NCBI GenBank assembly: GCA_002400085.1
Contig: DHEX01000041.1
Span: 1 to 31,068 of the forward strand
Origin: Clostridiaceae bacterium UBA4839
GTDB lineage: Bacteria > Bacillota > Clostridia > Clostridiales > Caloramatoraceae
Direction of reading: 5' to 3'
DNA length: 31,068 nucleotides
The notes below the pieces were generated by a model, which made no database searches, was not told where the DNA came from, and saw only the letters and a program-made list of their open reading frames with translations. Both the position numbers and the translations under genes were made by a program. Shown in pieces: positions 24,099 to 30,711 of this stretch; within the stretch, counting starts at the first letter, position 1, and each line of letters opens with the position of its first letter.

Positions 24099-24125
24099 AT
24101 ATCATTTATATTCAGTTCATAATTC

Positions 24126-24154
24126 ATGTTATCATTCATGAAATAATATGTCAA
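24126..24154 (-). promoter_or_regulatory. promoter of the riboswitch-controlled operon
   Basis: On the minus strand TTGACA (24154-24149) is a perfect -35; a 17-base spacer and TAACAT (24131-24126) follow. Transcription should begin near 24118, about 20 bases before the aptamer. Confidence 0.75.
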
Positions 24155-24230
24155 TAATGATGAAATTAGACGAAAAATAATACTCCATATTTTGCATAAT
24201 GCGCATATATAATAGCATGAAACTTCTTTG

Positions 24231-24275
24231 TTTCTTATCTTTGCGGTATATTAAATCTAAATTGCGAAGGCATGT
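24231..24275. repeat. R4 repeat, copy 2
   Basis: TTTCTTATC, TTGCGGTATATTAAAT, TAAATTGCGAA and GGCATG match 17231-17280 with few changes. It lies between the divergent riboswitch promoter and the psd promoter. Unlike copy 1 it is not joined to an R2 palindrome. Confidence 0.65.
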
Positions 24276-24280
24276 TTAAG

Positions 24281-24309
24281 TTGACATATTAACGGTATAA
24301 TAATATTAT
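24281..24309 (+). promoter_or_regulatory. promoter of psd
   Basis: TTGACA (24281-24286), a 17-base spacer and TATTAT (24304-24309) give a start near 24316 and a leader of about 40 bases. TATAAT at 24296 is too close to the -35 to be used with it. Confidence 0.75.
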
Positions 24310-24355
24310 TTTATTAGCAATTGTATATTAATGCCCATTATAATCGGAGGATAAT

Positions 24356-25243
24356 ATGATTAAATTTTATAATAGAAAAACTGGTGAATATGAAATAGAA
24401 AAGGTATCTGCTCAAAGGGCGATTAAATGGTCCTATGAATCTCATACGGGTATGGGATTTTTAGAACTAATATTTAAAAAAAGATGTTTTAGCCGCTTTA
24501 TAGGCTGGTATTTTAATAGGAGCATAAGCAAGAGACAAATAAAAAAGTTTATTAAAATATATAATATTAACACAAATGAACTTATAAAATCCCCTGAGGA
24601 ATTTACCTGCTTTAATGATTTCTTTATAAGAGGTCTTAAAGAAAATGCAAGAGAAGTAGATTACTCACCTGAAGCATTCATATCTCCTTGTGATAGTAAA
24701 GTTTTAGCTTATGAAAATGCAAGCTTTGATGATTTATTTGAAATAAAAGGATTTAAGTACACAATTCCTGAGCTTATAAATAATGCCCAAATAACATCTG
24801 AATTTATAAACAGTACTTGCCTTATTTTTAGATTAAGTCCTACTGACTACCACAGATTTCATTTTATTGATAATGGAACTTGTGAACCTACAAATAAGAT
24901 TTTAGGAGATTATTATTCAGTAAATCCTGTAGCTCTTAAAAAAATACCTGAAATACTATGTAAAAATAAAAGAGAATGGAGCATATTTCACTCACAAAAT
25001 TTTGGAGATATGCTTTATATAGAAGTTGGAGCAACATTTGTAGGATCAATACTTCAAACTTATACCCCAAATTCTCCAGTTTCAAAAGGAGATGAAAAAG
25101 GCTACTTTAAATTTGGAGGATCCACTATAATTCTAATAATAAAATCTGATAAAGTAAAAATTGATGATGATATTTTAATACAAACAAAGAAAGGATTTGA
25201 AACTAAAATTTCCTATGGAGAAAAAATAGGGCGGAAAAGATAA
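24356..25243 (+). CDS. psd: phosphatidylserine decarboxylase proenzyme
   Basis: The 295-residue membrane-associated enzyme converts phosphatidylserine to phosphatidylethanolamine. The self-cleavage motif Phe-Gly-Gly-Ser-Thr is at 253-257, with Ser256 becoming the pyruvoyl group of the small subunit. The helper residues Ser-Pro-Cys-Asp113-Ser-Lys and Asp-Tyr-His-Arg-Phe-His (near 164-169) are present, as is Val-Gly-Ala-Thr-Phe-Val-Gly-Ser. The cleavage motif and length match the type II form found in clostridia and chlamydiae. GGAGG lies 5 bases before the ATG. It is monocistronic, divergent from the B12 operon and followed by an R2 pair. The partner phosphatidylserine synthase gene, often adjacent in clostridia, is not in this window. 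Confidence 0.95.
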   Translation: MIKFYNRKTGEYEIEKVSAQRAIKWSYESHTGMGFLELIFKKRCFSRFIGWYFNRSISKRQIKKFIKIYNINTNELIKSPEEFTCFNDFFIRGLKENAREVDYSPEAFISPCDSKVLAYENASFDDLFEIKGFKYTIPELINNAQITSEFINSTCLIFRLSPTDYHRFHFIDNGTCEPTNKILGDYYSVNPVALKKIPEILCKNKREWSIFHSQNFGDMLYIEVGATFVGSILQTYTPNSPVSKGDEKGYFKFGGSTIILIIKSDKVKIDDDILIQTKKGFETKISYGEKIGRKR

Positions 25244-25267
25244 TGATGCTGTTGCAAATGAAAGGTG

Positions 25268-25414
25268 GTAGGGAGCGGTCTTGACCGTTCCGTCCCACCA
25301 AATTTAGATCACCTTGCAAATGCCACAGAATAGAATTGCTACTGGGTGTTGGTACCGTTCCATCCTCCAAAATTTTGCCCGTCCATCAACGGAACGGTCA
25401 AGACCGTTCCCTAC
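25268..25414. repeat. R2 palindrome pair
   Basis: Cores lie at 25272-25291 (GGAGCGGTC-TT-GACCGTTCC, one wobble) and 25391-25410 (perfect). With flanks GTAGG and CCTAC, the segment 25268-25294 is the inverted complement of 25388-25414, so the whole block can fold as one large stem or two small ones. Between them lie 93 bases with no reading frame. The block sits 24 bases after the psd stop. Confidence 0.85.
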
Positions 25415-25467
25415 AGCTTGTCTGGCATTTTTTACCTTATAGTATCGAAGTAAACAAAAAAATGAAT

Positions 25468-25488
25468 GGGGGCTATTTCAACAGTCCC
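25468..25488 (-). terminator. weak hairpin after pgmB
   Basis: On the minus strand GGGACT pairs with AGCCCC (one mismatch) across an 8-base loop, and seven T follow about eight bases later (near 25461-25455). It ends 14 bases from the pgmB stop, so it may end the leftward transcript, though the stem is short. Confidence 0.45.
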
Positions 25489-25502
25489 ATAAATAAGTAA
25501 TA

Positions 25503-26150
25503 TTAGAAATTCAATATATCAATATTTACTCCTTTAAATCCTGGTATTACCTTATCTGCTTGCTTTAAAATCAAAGGATCTCCAACTCCTACTGCATACA
25601 TTCCTGCATTTTTAGCAGCCTGAATTCCTTTTACAGCGTCTTCAAATACAACACAATTTTCAGGTTTTAAATTCAGTTCTTTAGCTCCAAGTAAAAATAC
25701 TTCAGGATCTGGCTTTGCCTTAGTTATTTTGTTTCCATCAATTACAGAATCAAAATAATTTAACATCCCAATATTCTTTATAATAGGGACAGCATTTTTA
25801 CTTACAGAGCCTAAAGCTATCTTTATATTATTTCTTTTAAGTTCTTTTATAAAATCCTCTACACCTTCTAAAATCTCCGACTTATCTATTTTCGATATAT
25901 AGCTTACATATATTTTATTTTTCTTTTCAGCCAAATCAATTTTTGTTTTCTCATCAAAATTAAGATTCCCAATTTGAAGAAGTATATCTAAAGAATCCAT
26001 GCGGCTTACACCTTTAAGCTTCTCATTATCCTTTTTTGTAAACTCAAATCCTAACTCATCAGCTATCTCTTTCCATGCAAGATAATGATATTTAGCAGTA
26101 TCAACAATTACTCCATCTAAATCAAATATACAGCCTTTAATTTTTTTCAT
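25503..26150 (-). CDS. pgmB: beta-phosphoglucomutase
   Basis: The 215-residue cytoplasmic HAD-family enzyme interconverts beta-glucose 1-phosphate and glucose 6-phosphate. The nucleophile motif is Asp-Leu-Asp-Gly-Val-Ile-Val-Asp-Thr with Asp10 and Asp12. The cap-domain hinge and Lys-Gly-Val-Ser-Arg-Met-Asp-Ser-Leu segment are typical of beta-PGM, as are Ala-Leu-Gly-Ser-Val-Ser-Lys-Asn (motif II), Lys-Pro-Asp-Pro-Glu-Val-Phe and Val-Val-Phe-Glu-Asp-Ala-Val-Lys-Gly-Ile-Gln-Ala-Ala. ATG at 26150, with GAGGGG before it, is preferred to the TTG at 26183. It belongs to the maltodextrin locus. Its usual partner is a maltose or trehalose phosphorylase, which releases beta-glucose 1-phosphate; none is seen here. 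Confidence 0.9.
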   Translation of the reverse strand: MKKIKGCIFDLDGVIVDTAKYHYLAWKEIADELGFEFTKKDNEKLKGVSRMDSLDILLQIGNLNFDEKTKIDLAEKKNKIYVSYISKIDKSEILEGVEDFIKELKRNNIKIALGSVSKNAVPIIKNIGMLNYFDSVIDGNKITKAKPDPEVFLLGAKELNLKPENCVVFEDAVKGIQAAKNAGMYAVGVGDPLILKQADKVIPGFKGVNIDILNF

Positions 26151-26183
26151 ATAAGCACACCCCTCAATTTTATCAATTTTCAA

Positions 26184-26209
26184 GACTCCACCCTATATAA
26201 GGTGTAGTC
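26184..26209. repeat. R5 palindrome, imperfect copy
   Basis: GACTCCACCCTAT faces ATAAGGTGTAGTC (11 of 13 pairs). It matches the perfect copy at 30639-30678, including part of the outer TTTTC and TTTTCTGA flanks. It lies between the GH13 gene and pgmB in the leftward run. Confidence 0.75.
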
Positions 26210-26223
26210 CCGCTTTTCTGATT

Positions 26224-27651
26224 TTATTTTTCAATTAAAATTACAGATTCAAAAGGTTTTACCTTTAAAGACAGCTTACCGTTTTCAACTTTATATACAT
26301 CCTTTTTGTTGAACGCATTAACAAATTTTTCCCCGTCTCCGTCAATTTTTAATTCAACTGTACTTTCCTCATTCCCCGAATTAATTGCAACAATTACCCT
26401 ATTTTTTTCACTGCCTCTTAAATAGCAAATAGTACTGTAATCACACATCAATGTTTTATAATCCTTCGATTTTAATGCAGGATTTTCATTTCTGATTTTC
26501 ACTAAATCCTTATAATATTCAAGCACCTTTGAATCCTTAGTCTTTTCCCATTCCATATCACGTCTGTTATCAGGATCATCTCCACCTTCCATTCCTATTT
26601 CTGTTCCATAATAAATAACAGGAATTGCAGGGTATGTCATAATAAATGTTAAAGCAAGTTTTAAATATTCTTCCCTACTTTCGCCAAAATCATTTCCAAA
26701 TCTTTTATTATCATGATTATCAATAAATATACCATTTAAATATGGCTGTGAAAATTCTGAGTCTCTATCAATAGCATTTGAAAGTGAAAACATTGACCCA
26801 GTAGGGCTAATTGCATCTTTTATTCCAAAATTCATTGGATAATTTAAAAGACCATCAATTCCTGCCTTATGATACTCCTCAAGGTATGATGGGTTTCCAT
26901 CCCAAACTTCTCCTAAAAGATAAAAATCAGGATATTTTTGTTTGATTGTTTTTGAAAAATCCATCCAAAAATCTTTAGGTACGTGCCTTACAGTATCAAG
27001 CCTCATCCCATCTATATTAGTTTGATCTATCCACCACACAGCATTATCAATGATATATTTTTTAACTTCAGGATTTTCAGTATTTAAATCCGGAAGCCCT
27101 GCAAGCCAACCATTTTCAAGCTCGTTTTTATCATTAAAATCAGTTATTTCCTTTTTAGGATGGAACCAATTTTCATGCTTTCCGTCAGAAAGCCATGGTG
27201 TTTTATAGCCTGTATGATTTGCAACATAATCAATCATTACTTTTATACCTTTTTTATGTGCTTCTTTTACAAGATTTTTTAGATCCTCCATTGTGCCCAA
27301 ATGTTCATCAACCTTATAAAAGTCATTTATCCAATAGCCATGATAACCGCCATCTTCATTTTGTGCTACAGGAGTTATCCATATAGCTGTTGCCCCAAGG
27401 GATTTTATGTAGTCCAGCTTATCTGTTATACCTTTTAAATCGCCTCCGTGATAAGCTTTTAAATCATCTTTATTAACATTTTTATCATTTGATGTATCTC
27501 CATCATAGAACCTGTCCGTCATAATAAAGTATATGACATCTTCTTGTGAAAAACCTTTGCTGGTTGTTTTATTAGATGTATTACATCCAGAAAATAATGA
27601 AAGTGAAACTAACATGATTGATAAAGTTATACTTATTAATTTTTTATTCAT
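26224..27651 (-). CDS. GH13 alpha-amylase-type lipoprotein
   Basis: The 475-residue protein has a lipoprotein signal ending Phe-Ser-Gly-Cys23, so it is anchored outside the cell. The four GH13 regions are seen: Asp-Tyr-Val-Ala-Asn-His (141-146), Gly-Met-Arg-Leu-Asp219-Thr-Val-Arg-His, Gly-Glu248-Val-Trp and Asp-Asn-His-Asp314. Asp219, Glu248 and Asp314 are the catalytic triad, all present. A beta-rich domain ends the protein. It should cut alpha-1,4-glucans to maltodextrins for import by the maltose ABC transporter, whose permease lies at the right edge. The catalytic regions resemble those of maltogenic and cyclodextrin-cutting GH13 enzymes as well as amylases. GAGGGGAGAG precedes the ATG, and an operator-like site overlaps its likely transcription start. 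Confidence 0.92.
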   Translation of the reverse strand: MNKKLISITLSIMLVSLSLFSGCNTSNKTTSKGFSQEDVIYFIMTDRFYDGDTSNDKNVNKDDLKAYHGGDLKGITDKLDYIKSLGATAIWITPVAQNEDGGYHGYWINDFYKVDEHLGTMEDLKNLVKEAHKKGIKVMIDYVANHTGYKTPWLSDGKHENWFHPKKEITDFNDKNELENGWLAGLPDLNTENPEVKKYIIDNAVWWIDQTNIDGMRLDTVRHVPKDFWMDFSKTIKQKYPDFYLLGEVWDGNPSYLEEYHKAGIDGLLNYPMNFGIKDAISPTGSMFSLSNAIDRDSEFSQPYLNGIFIDNHDNKRFGNDFGESREEYLKLALTFIMTYPAIPVIYYGTEIGMEGGDDPDNRRDMEWEKTKDSKVLEYYKDLVKIRNENPALKSKDYKTLMCDYSTICYLRGSEKNRVIVAINSGNEESTVELKIDGDGEKFVNAFNKKDVYKVENGKLSLKVKPFESVILIEK

Positions 27652-27666
27652 AATTCTCTCCCCTCA

Positions 27667-27680
27667 TGCAATCGTTTTCA
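27667..27680. promoter_or_regulatory. LacI/CcpA-type operator at the GH13 gene promoter
   Basis: TGCAATCGTTTTCA fits the cre-like consensus TGWAANCGNTNWCA at all but the third base, which is C. A similar site with the same C lies at 27777-27790. On the minus strand the GH13 -10 TATACT is at 27691-27686, so this site covers the start point, as expected for repression. Confidence 0.7.
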
Positions 27681-27685
27681 CAAAT

Positions 27686-27714
27686 AGTATACCACAATAT
27701 TATTTGTATTTCTA
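27686..27714 (-). promoter_or_regulatory. candidate promoter of the GH13 gene
   Basis: TATACT (27691-27686) with a weak -35 TAGAAA (27714-27709) and a 17-base spacer. A poor -35 would fit a promoter that needs relief or activation. Confidence 0.5.
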
Positions 27715-27739
27715 TTATGTTGTATTTAGCCAAAATCAA

Positions 27740-27768
27740 TTGACAGCAGTTTTGTAATAAACTATAAT
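27740..27768 (+). promoter_or_regulatory. consensus promoter of the LacI-family regulator gene
   Basis: TTGACA (27740-27745), 17 bases and TATAAT (27763-27768) form a perfect vegetative consensus. Transcription begins near 27775, at the edge of the operator that follows. Confidence 0.9.
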
Positions 27769-27776
27769 TAAAATAG

Positions 27777-27790
27777 TGCAAACGTTATCA
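27777..27790. promoter_or_regulatory. LacI/CcpA-type operator at the regulator's own promoter
   Basis: TGCAAACGTTATCA shares TGCAA-CGTT-TCA with 27667-27680. It starts 9 bases after the -10, over the transcription start, which suggests autorepression. CcpA binding instead of, or as well as, the local regulator is possible. Confidence 0.75.
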
Positions 27791-27836
27791 TAGTTTGGGA
27801 ATCAAAAATATACATACATTTTAAGGAAGTGTATTT

Positions 27837-28826
27837 ATGGCAGCTACAATAAAAGATGTTGCAAAAGCAGCAAATGTTTCTCCATCAACTGTATCAAGGG
27901 TTTTATCTGATAATGAAAAAATTAGCCCTGAAACAAAGGAAAGGGTTTTAAACATTGTAAAAGAGCTGCACTATCATCCAAATATTACTGCAAGAAACCT
28001 TGTAACTAAATCTACAAGGACACTTGGAATTGTTGTCCCAAACGAAGCAGAAGATCTTTTTAAAAATCCCTTTTTCATTCAAGTTATGACAGGTATAAGC
28101 AAATATTCACAAAAAAATGGGTATTTCATAATGTATACCTTCAGCAAAAGTGAGGAGGATTCACTTAAAAATATAAAAAGCTATGCAAGGGGCAAAATTG
28201 TAGATGGAATAATTCTTCTTATCTCAAGAAAAAATGATAAATGCATTGAATATTTGAAAAGAATTAATTTCCCATTTTCTATAGTTGGCAGACCTGAAAA
28301 TACAAAAGATGTAATTTGGGTTGATAATGATAATTTTAATGCTATGTATAATGCTGTTGATAGGATTGTTCAAAAAGGATATACGGATGTTGCTTTCATT
28401 GGCGGTTCTAAAGAAATGAACATGTCAAATGACAGATTGGATGGATATAAACATGCTTTAAAAACTCATGGTATAGTGGCAGATGAAAATTTAATTGTAG
28501 AAAATCCTAACTTTTCTGAAGAATGTGGCTTTGAATCTATGAAAAAAATATTGGATTATAGAATACCCTCGGCGGTAGTAACAACCGATGATATTCTTGC
28601 TTTTGGTGCACTTAGAGCTATGCATGAGATACTTCACTATACTATTCCAATTATAGGTTTTAATAATACACCTCTCGCATCCTATCAAAATCCGCCGCTA
28701 TCCTCTATTGATATAAATAGTGAAGAACTCGGGTATTATGCCGCAAAACTTCTAATTGAAAAACTCGAAAATAAAGAAATGACAAATACACATTTTATAG
28801 TTGAAACTAATTTTATTGAAAGATAA
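27837..28826 (+). CDS. LacI-family regulator of the maltodextrin locus
   Basis: The 329-residue repressor has the N-terminal LacI helix-turn-helix (Ile-Lys-Asp-Val-Ala-Lys-Ala-Ala-Asn-Val-Ser-Pro-Ser-Thr-Val-Ser-Arg-Val-Leu, residues 4-22) and hinge helix. A periplasmic-binding-protein-like sugar domain (about 60-329) follows with Thr-Leu-Gly-Ile-Val-Val-Pro, Asp-Gly-Ile-Ile-Leu-Leu, Phe-Ile-Gly-Gly and Thr-Thr-Asp-Asp-Ile-Leu-Ala. It resembles the MalR group that responds to maltose or maltodextrin. It is divergent from the GH13 gene; matching operators overlap both start points. AAGGAAG lies 7 bases before the ATG. Effector identity is inferred from the neighbours. Confidence 0.9.
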   Translation: MAATIKDVAKAANVSPSTVSRVLSDNEKISPETKERVLNIVKELHYHPNITARNLVTKSTRTLGIVVPNEAEDLFKNPFFIQVMTGISKYSQKNGYFIMYTFSKSEEDSLKNIKSYARGKIVDGIILLISRKNDKCIEYLKRINFPFSIVGRPENTKDVIWVDNDNFNAMYNAVDRIVQKGYTDVAFIGGSKEMNMSNDRLDGYKHALKTHGIVADENLIVENPNFSEECGFESMKKILDYRIPSAVVTTDDILAFGALRAMHEILHYTIPIIGFNNTPLASYQNPPLSSIDINSEELGYYAAKLLIEKLENKEMTNTHFIVETNFIER

Positions 28827-28900
28827 TCAAGTGATTCTTAGAATCATTTATAAATGGGCATAGCAGCCGTTTGGATATTACAGATGGCAGCCATCAGATA
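28827..28900 (-). repeat. R1 repeat, copy e
   Basis: The minus-strand order is TCTGATGGCTGCCATCTGTAA, ACGGCTGCTATGCCC and TGATTCTAAGAATCACTTGA. The last part holds the palindrome TGATTC-TTA-GAATCA and is nearly identical to copy d. It begins at the last base after the stop codon of the LacI-type gene. Confidence 0.8.
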
Positions 28901-28941
28901 ACGGAAAAAATAAGGTAAGGTTTAAAATATCTAAACTGATC

Positions 28942-28980
28942 AAGACAGAAGCAAGTATTTAACTTGCTTCCGTCTTTGTT
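28942..28980 (+). terminator. terminator between the LacI-type and phosphorylase genes
   Basis: AAGACAGAAGCAAGT (28942-28956) pairs with 28962-28976 at 14 of 15 positions, followed by TTGTTTATAT. It ends the rightward regulator transcript and may serve the convergent leftward one as well. Confidence 0.85.
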
Positions 28981-28995
28981 TATATATATTAATCC

Positions 28996-30606
28996 TTACC
29001 TTATATACATTTTAGAATAATAATCCTTTAACATTCTCTTTACTGAAAACTCATCCTTTATTGAAAGGATACTGTTTCTCATCATTTCTACCCACTTATC
29101 ATGATTATTATAATAAGTATCAATTACCTCATCAAGTACCTTATAAAATGCCTTTGAATCATGCTCATCTAACTCTTTTTCATCATCGCTTTCAAATCCG
29201 TCTCCAAATTGCCATCCATTTACTCCATCATTGCATGCTTCAGGCCACCATCCATCTAAAATACTTAAGTTTAAAACACCATTCATAGCAGCTTTCATTC
29301 CTGAAGTTCCGCTTGCCTCAAGAGGCCTTCTTGGATTATTAAGCCATACATCGCTTCCGCTTGTAAGCATCTTTCCGATTTCCATATCATAATTTTCAAG
29401 AAATACCACAGCATTAGGATACTTCTTTGTCATCTTCAAAATATCTTTAACAATTTCCTTGCCTTTATCATCAAGCGGATGCCCTTTTCCGGCAAAAACA
29501 ATTTGAAGCTTGCCGCTGTTTATAAGAGAACTTATTTTTTTCTCATCCGTAAAAATAAAATTGCTTCTCTTATAAGGTGCAGCTCTCCTTGAAAAACCAA
29601 TCAGCAATGCATCCTTGTTAAGCTTTACTCCATTTCTTTTATATACGAAATCTATTAAGTTTTGTTTATTATTCATGTGATTTTCCCATATCCCGCAGTT
29701 TCCCTCTGCAGCTTTAATCATATGCTCATCAACCCACGTAGGTATGTGTATTGCATTTGTGATTCCAATAATATCTGACTTTCCTTTAACGTCTTTCCAC
29801 ATATTATTTGCTGTTCTTTCATGAAGCTTAGAAACTGCATTAGAAATTCTTGAAAGTCTTAATGCTGCAACTGTCATATTAAATGGATCTCCCCCAATTT
29901 TAACAAGCTGCTGCCTTGTAAGCCCATTATTGGCTCCCATATACATAAGTGAATCTAAGTAATGGGATTCATTCCCTTGAAGAATTGGAGTATGGGTAGT
30001 AAATACTATTTCTTCTCTTGATTTGTTTACAGCTTCATCAAAGCTCATACCCATATCCATTTTTTCCTTAATGAGTTCAAATCCAGCAAAAACAGCATGA
30101 CCTTCATTAAAATGATAAACATCTATAGGAATATTAAGTGCTCTAAGTGCCCTCACTCCGCCAATTCCAAGGACCATTTCCTGAGCAATTCTTTCCTCTT
30201 TAAACCATCCATAAAGCTGACCTGTAATATAAGCATCCTCATTTTCAGGAATGTCAGTATCAAGAAGATATAAAGGGGCATTACCAAAGCAATCAACTTT
30301 CCAAACCTTGCAGATAACCTTTCTTCCTCTTATATCTACGTCTACTTTTACACCTGTATCTTCTAAGAAATCATAAACATAATTATGATAAGCATCAAAA
30401 GGATTCCCATTTTCATCTATCATCTGATCAAAATATCCTTGTTTCCATTTAATCCCGATGCCTATAATAGGATAGCCGTAATCCTTTGCGCCCTTAAGAT
30501 AATCCCCTGCAAGTATCCCAAGGCCTCCAGCATATTGTTTAAAAGAAGACTCTAAAGCATATTCCATACAGAAGTACGCAACTTTTGGAAGATTTTTTTT
30601 ATCCAT
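28996..30606 (-). CDS. glgP: short-form alpha-glucan phosphorylase
   Basis: The 536-residue cytoplasmic GT35 enzyme should release alpha-glucose 1-phosphate from maltodextrin or glycogen. The PLP site Glu-Ala-Ser-Gly-Thr-Ser-Gly-Met-Lys438-Ala-Ala-Met-Asn-Gly is intact, as are Tyr-Ala-Gly-Gly-Leu-Gly-Ile-Leu-Ala-Gly-Asp (25-35), His-Phe-Asn-Glu-Gly-His (165-170), Phe-Thr-Thr-His-Thr-Pro and Arg-Arg-Ala-Ala-Pro-Tyr-Lys-Arg. It is much shorter than classical phosphorylases (about 750-850) and belongs to the compact alpha-glucan phosphorylase group of bacteria. It is complete: AGGAGGG precedes the ATG, and the C-terminus ends in a helix of normal look. It lies after the MalG permease gene, with the R5 palindrome between them. 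Confidence 0.9.
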   Translation of the reverse strand: MDKKNLPKVAYFCMEYALESSFKQYAGGLGILAGDYLKGAKDYGYPIIGIGIKWKQGYFDQMIDENGNPFDAYHNYVYDFLEDTGVKVDVDIRGRKVICKVWKVDCFGNAPLYLLDTDIPENEDAYITGQLYGWFKEERIAQEMVLGIGGVRALRALNIPIDVYHFNEGHAVFAGFELIKEKMDMGMSFDEAVNKSREEIVFTTHTPILQGNESHYLDSLMYMGANNGLTRQQLVKIGGDPFNMTVAALRLSRISNAVSKLHERTANNMWKDVKGKSDIIGITNAIHIPTWVDEHMIKAAEGNCGIWENHMNNKQNLIDFVYKRNGVKLNKDALLIGFSRRAAPYKRSNFIFTDEKKISSLINSGKLQIVFAGKGHPLDDKGKEIVKDILKMTKKYPNAVVFLENYDMEIGKMLTSGSDVWLNNPRRPLEASGTSGMKAAMNGVLNLSILDGWWPEACNDGVNGWQFGDGFESDDEKELDEHDSKAFYKVLDEVIDTYYNNHDKWVEMMRNSILSIKDEFSVKRMLKDYYSKMYIR

Positions 30607-30638
30607 TTTTCGCCCTCCTAATAATAATTTTCTATCTA

Positions 30639-30678
30639 TTTTCAGAACTCCACCTTATATAAGGTGGAGTTCTGAAAA
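30639..30678. repeat. R5, perfect 40-base palindrome
   Basis: The segment is its own reverse complement over all 40 bases: arms TTTTCAGAACTCCACCTTAT and the matching right half. A relative is at 26184-26209. It lies between malG and glgP in the leftward run and has no T-run after the stem. In an mRNA it would form a stable hairpin at the malG 3' end. Confidence 0.9.
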
Positions 30679-30711
30679 ACCAAGTAATTTAAAATTCAAG
30701 CATAGTTTTCA

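Noticed and set aside
24231..24275. Extra riboswitch or leader element for psd
   Set aside because: The segment recurs at 17231 away from any start codon and lies upstream of the psd promoter, so it is treated as a repeat.
3148..28900. CRISPR array
   Set aside because: The repeats are palindromic, differ in length and are thousands of bases apart with genes between; there are no regular spacers and no cas genes.
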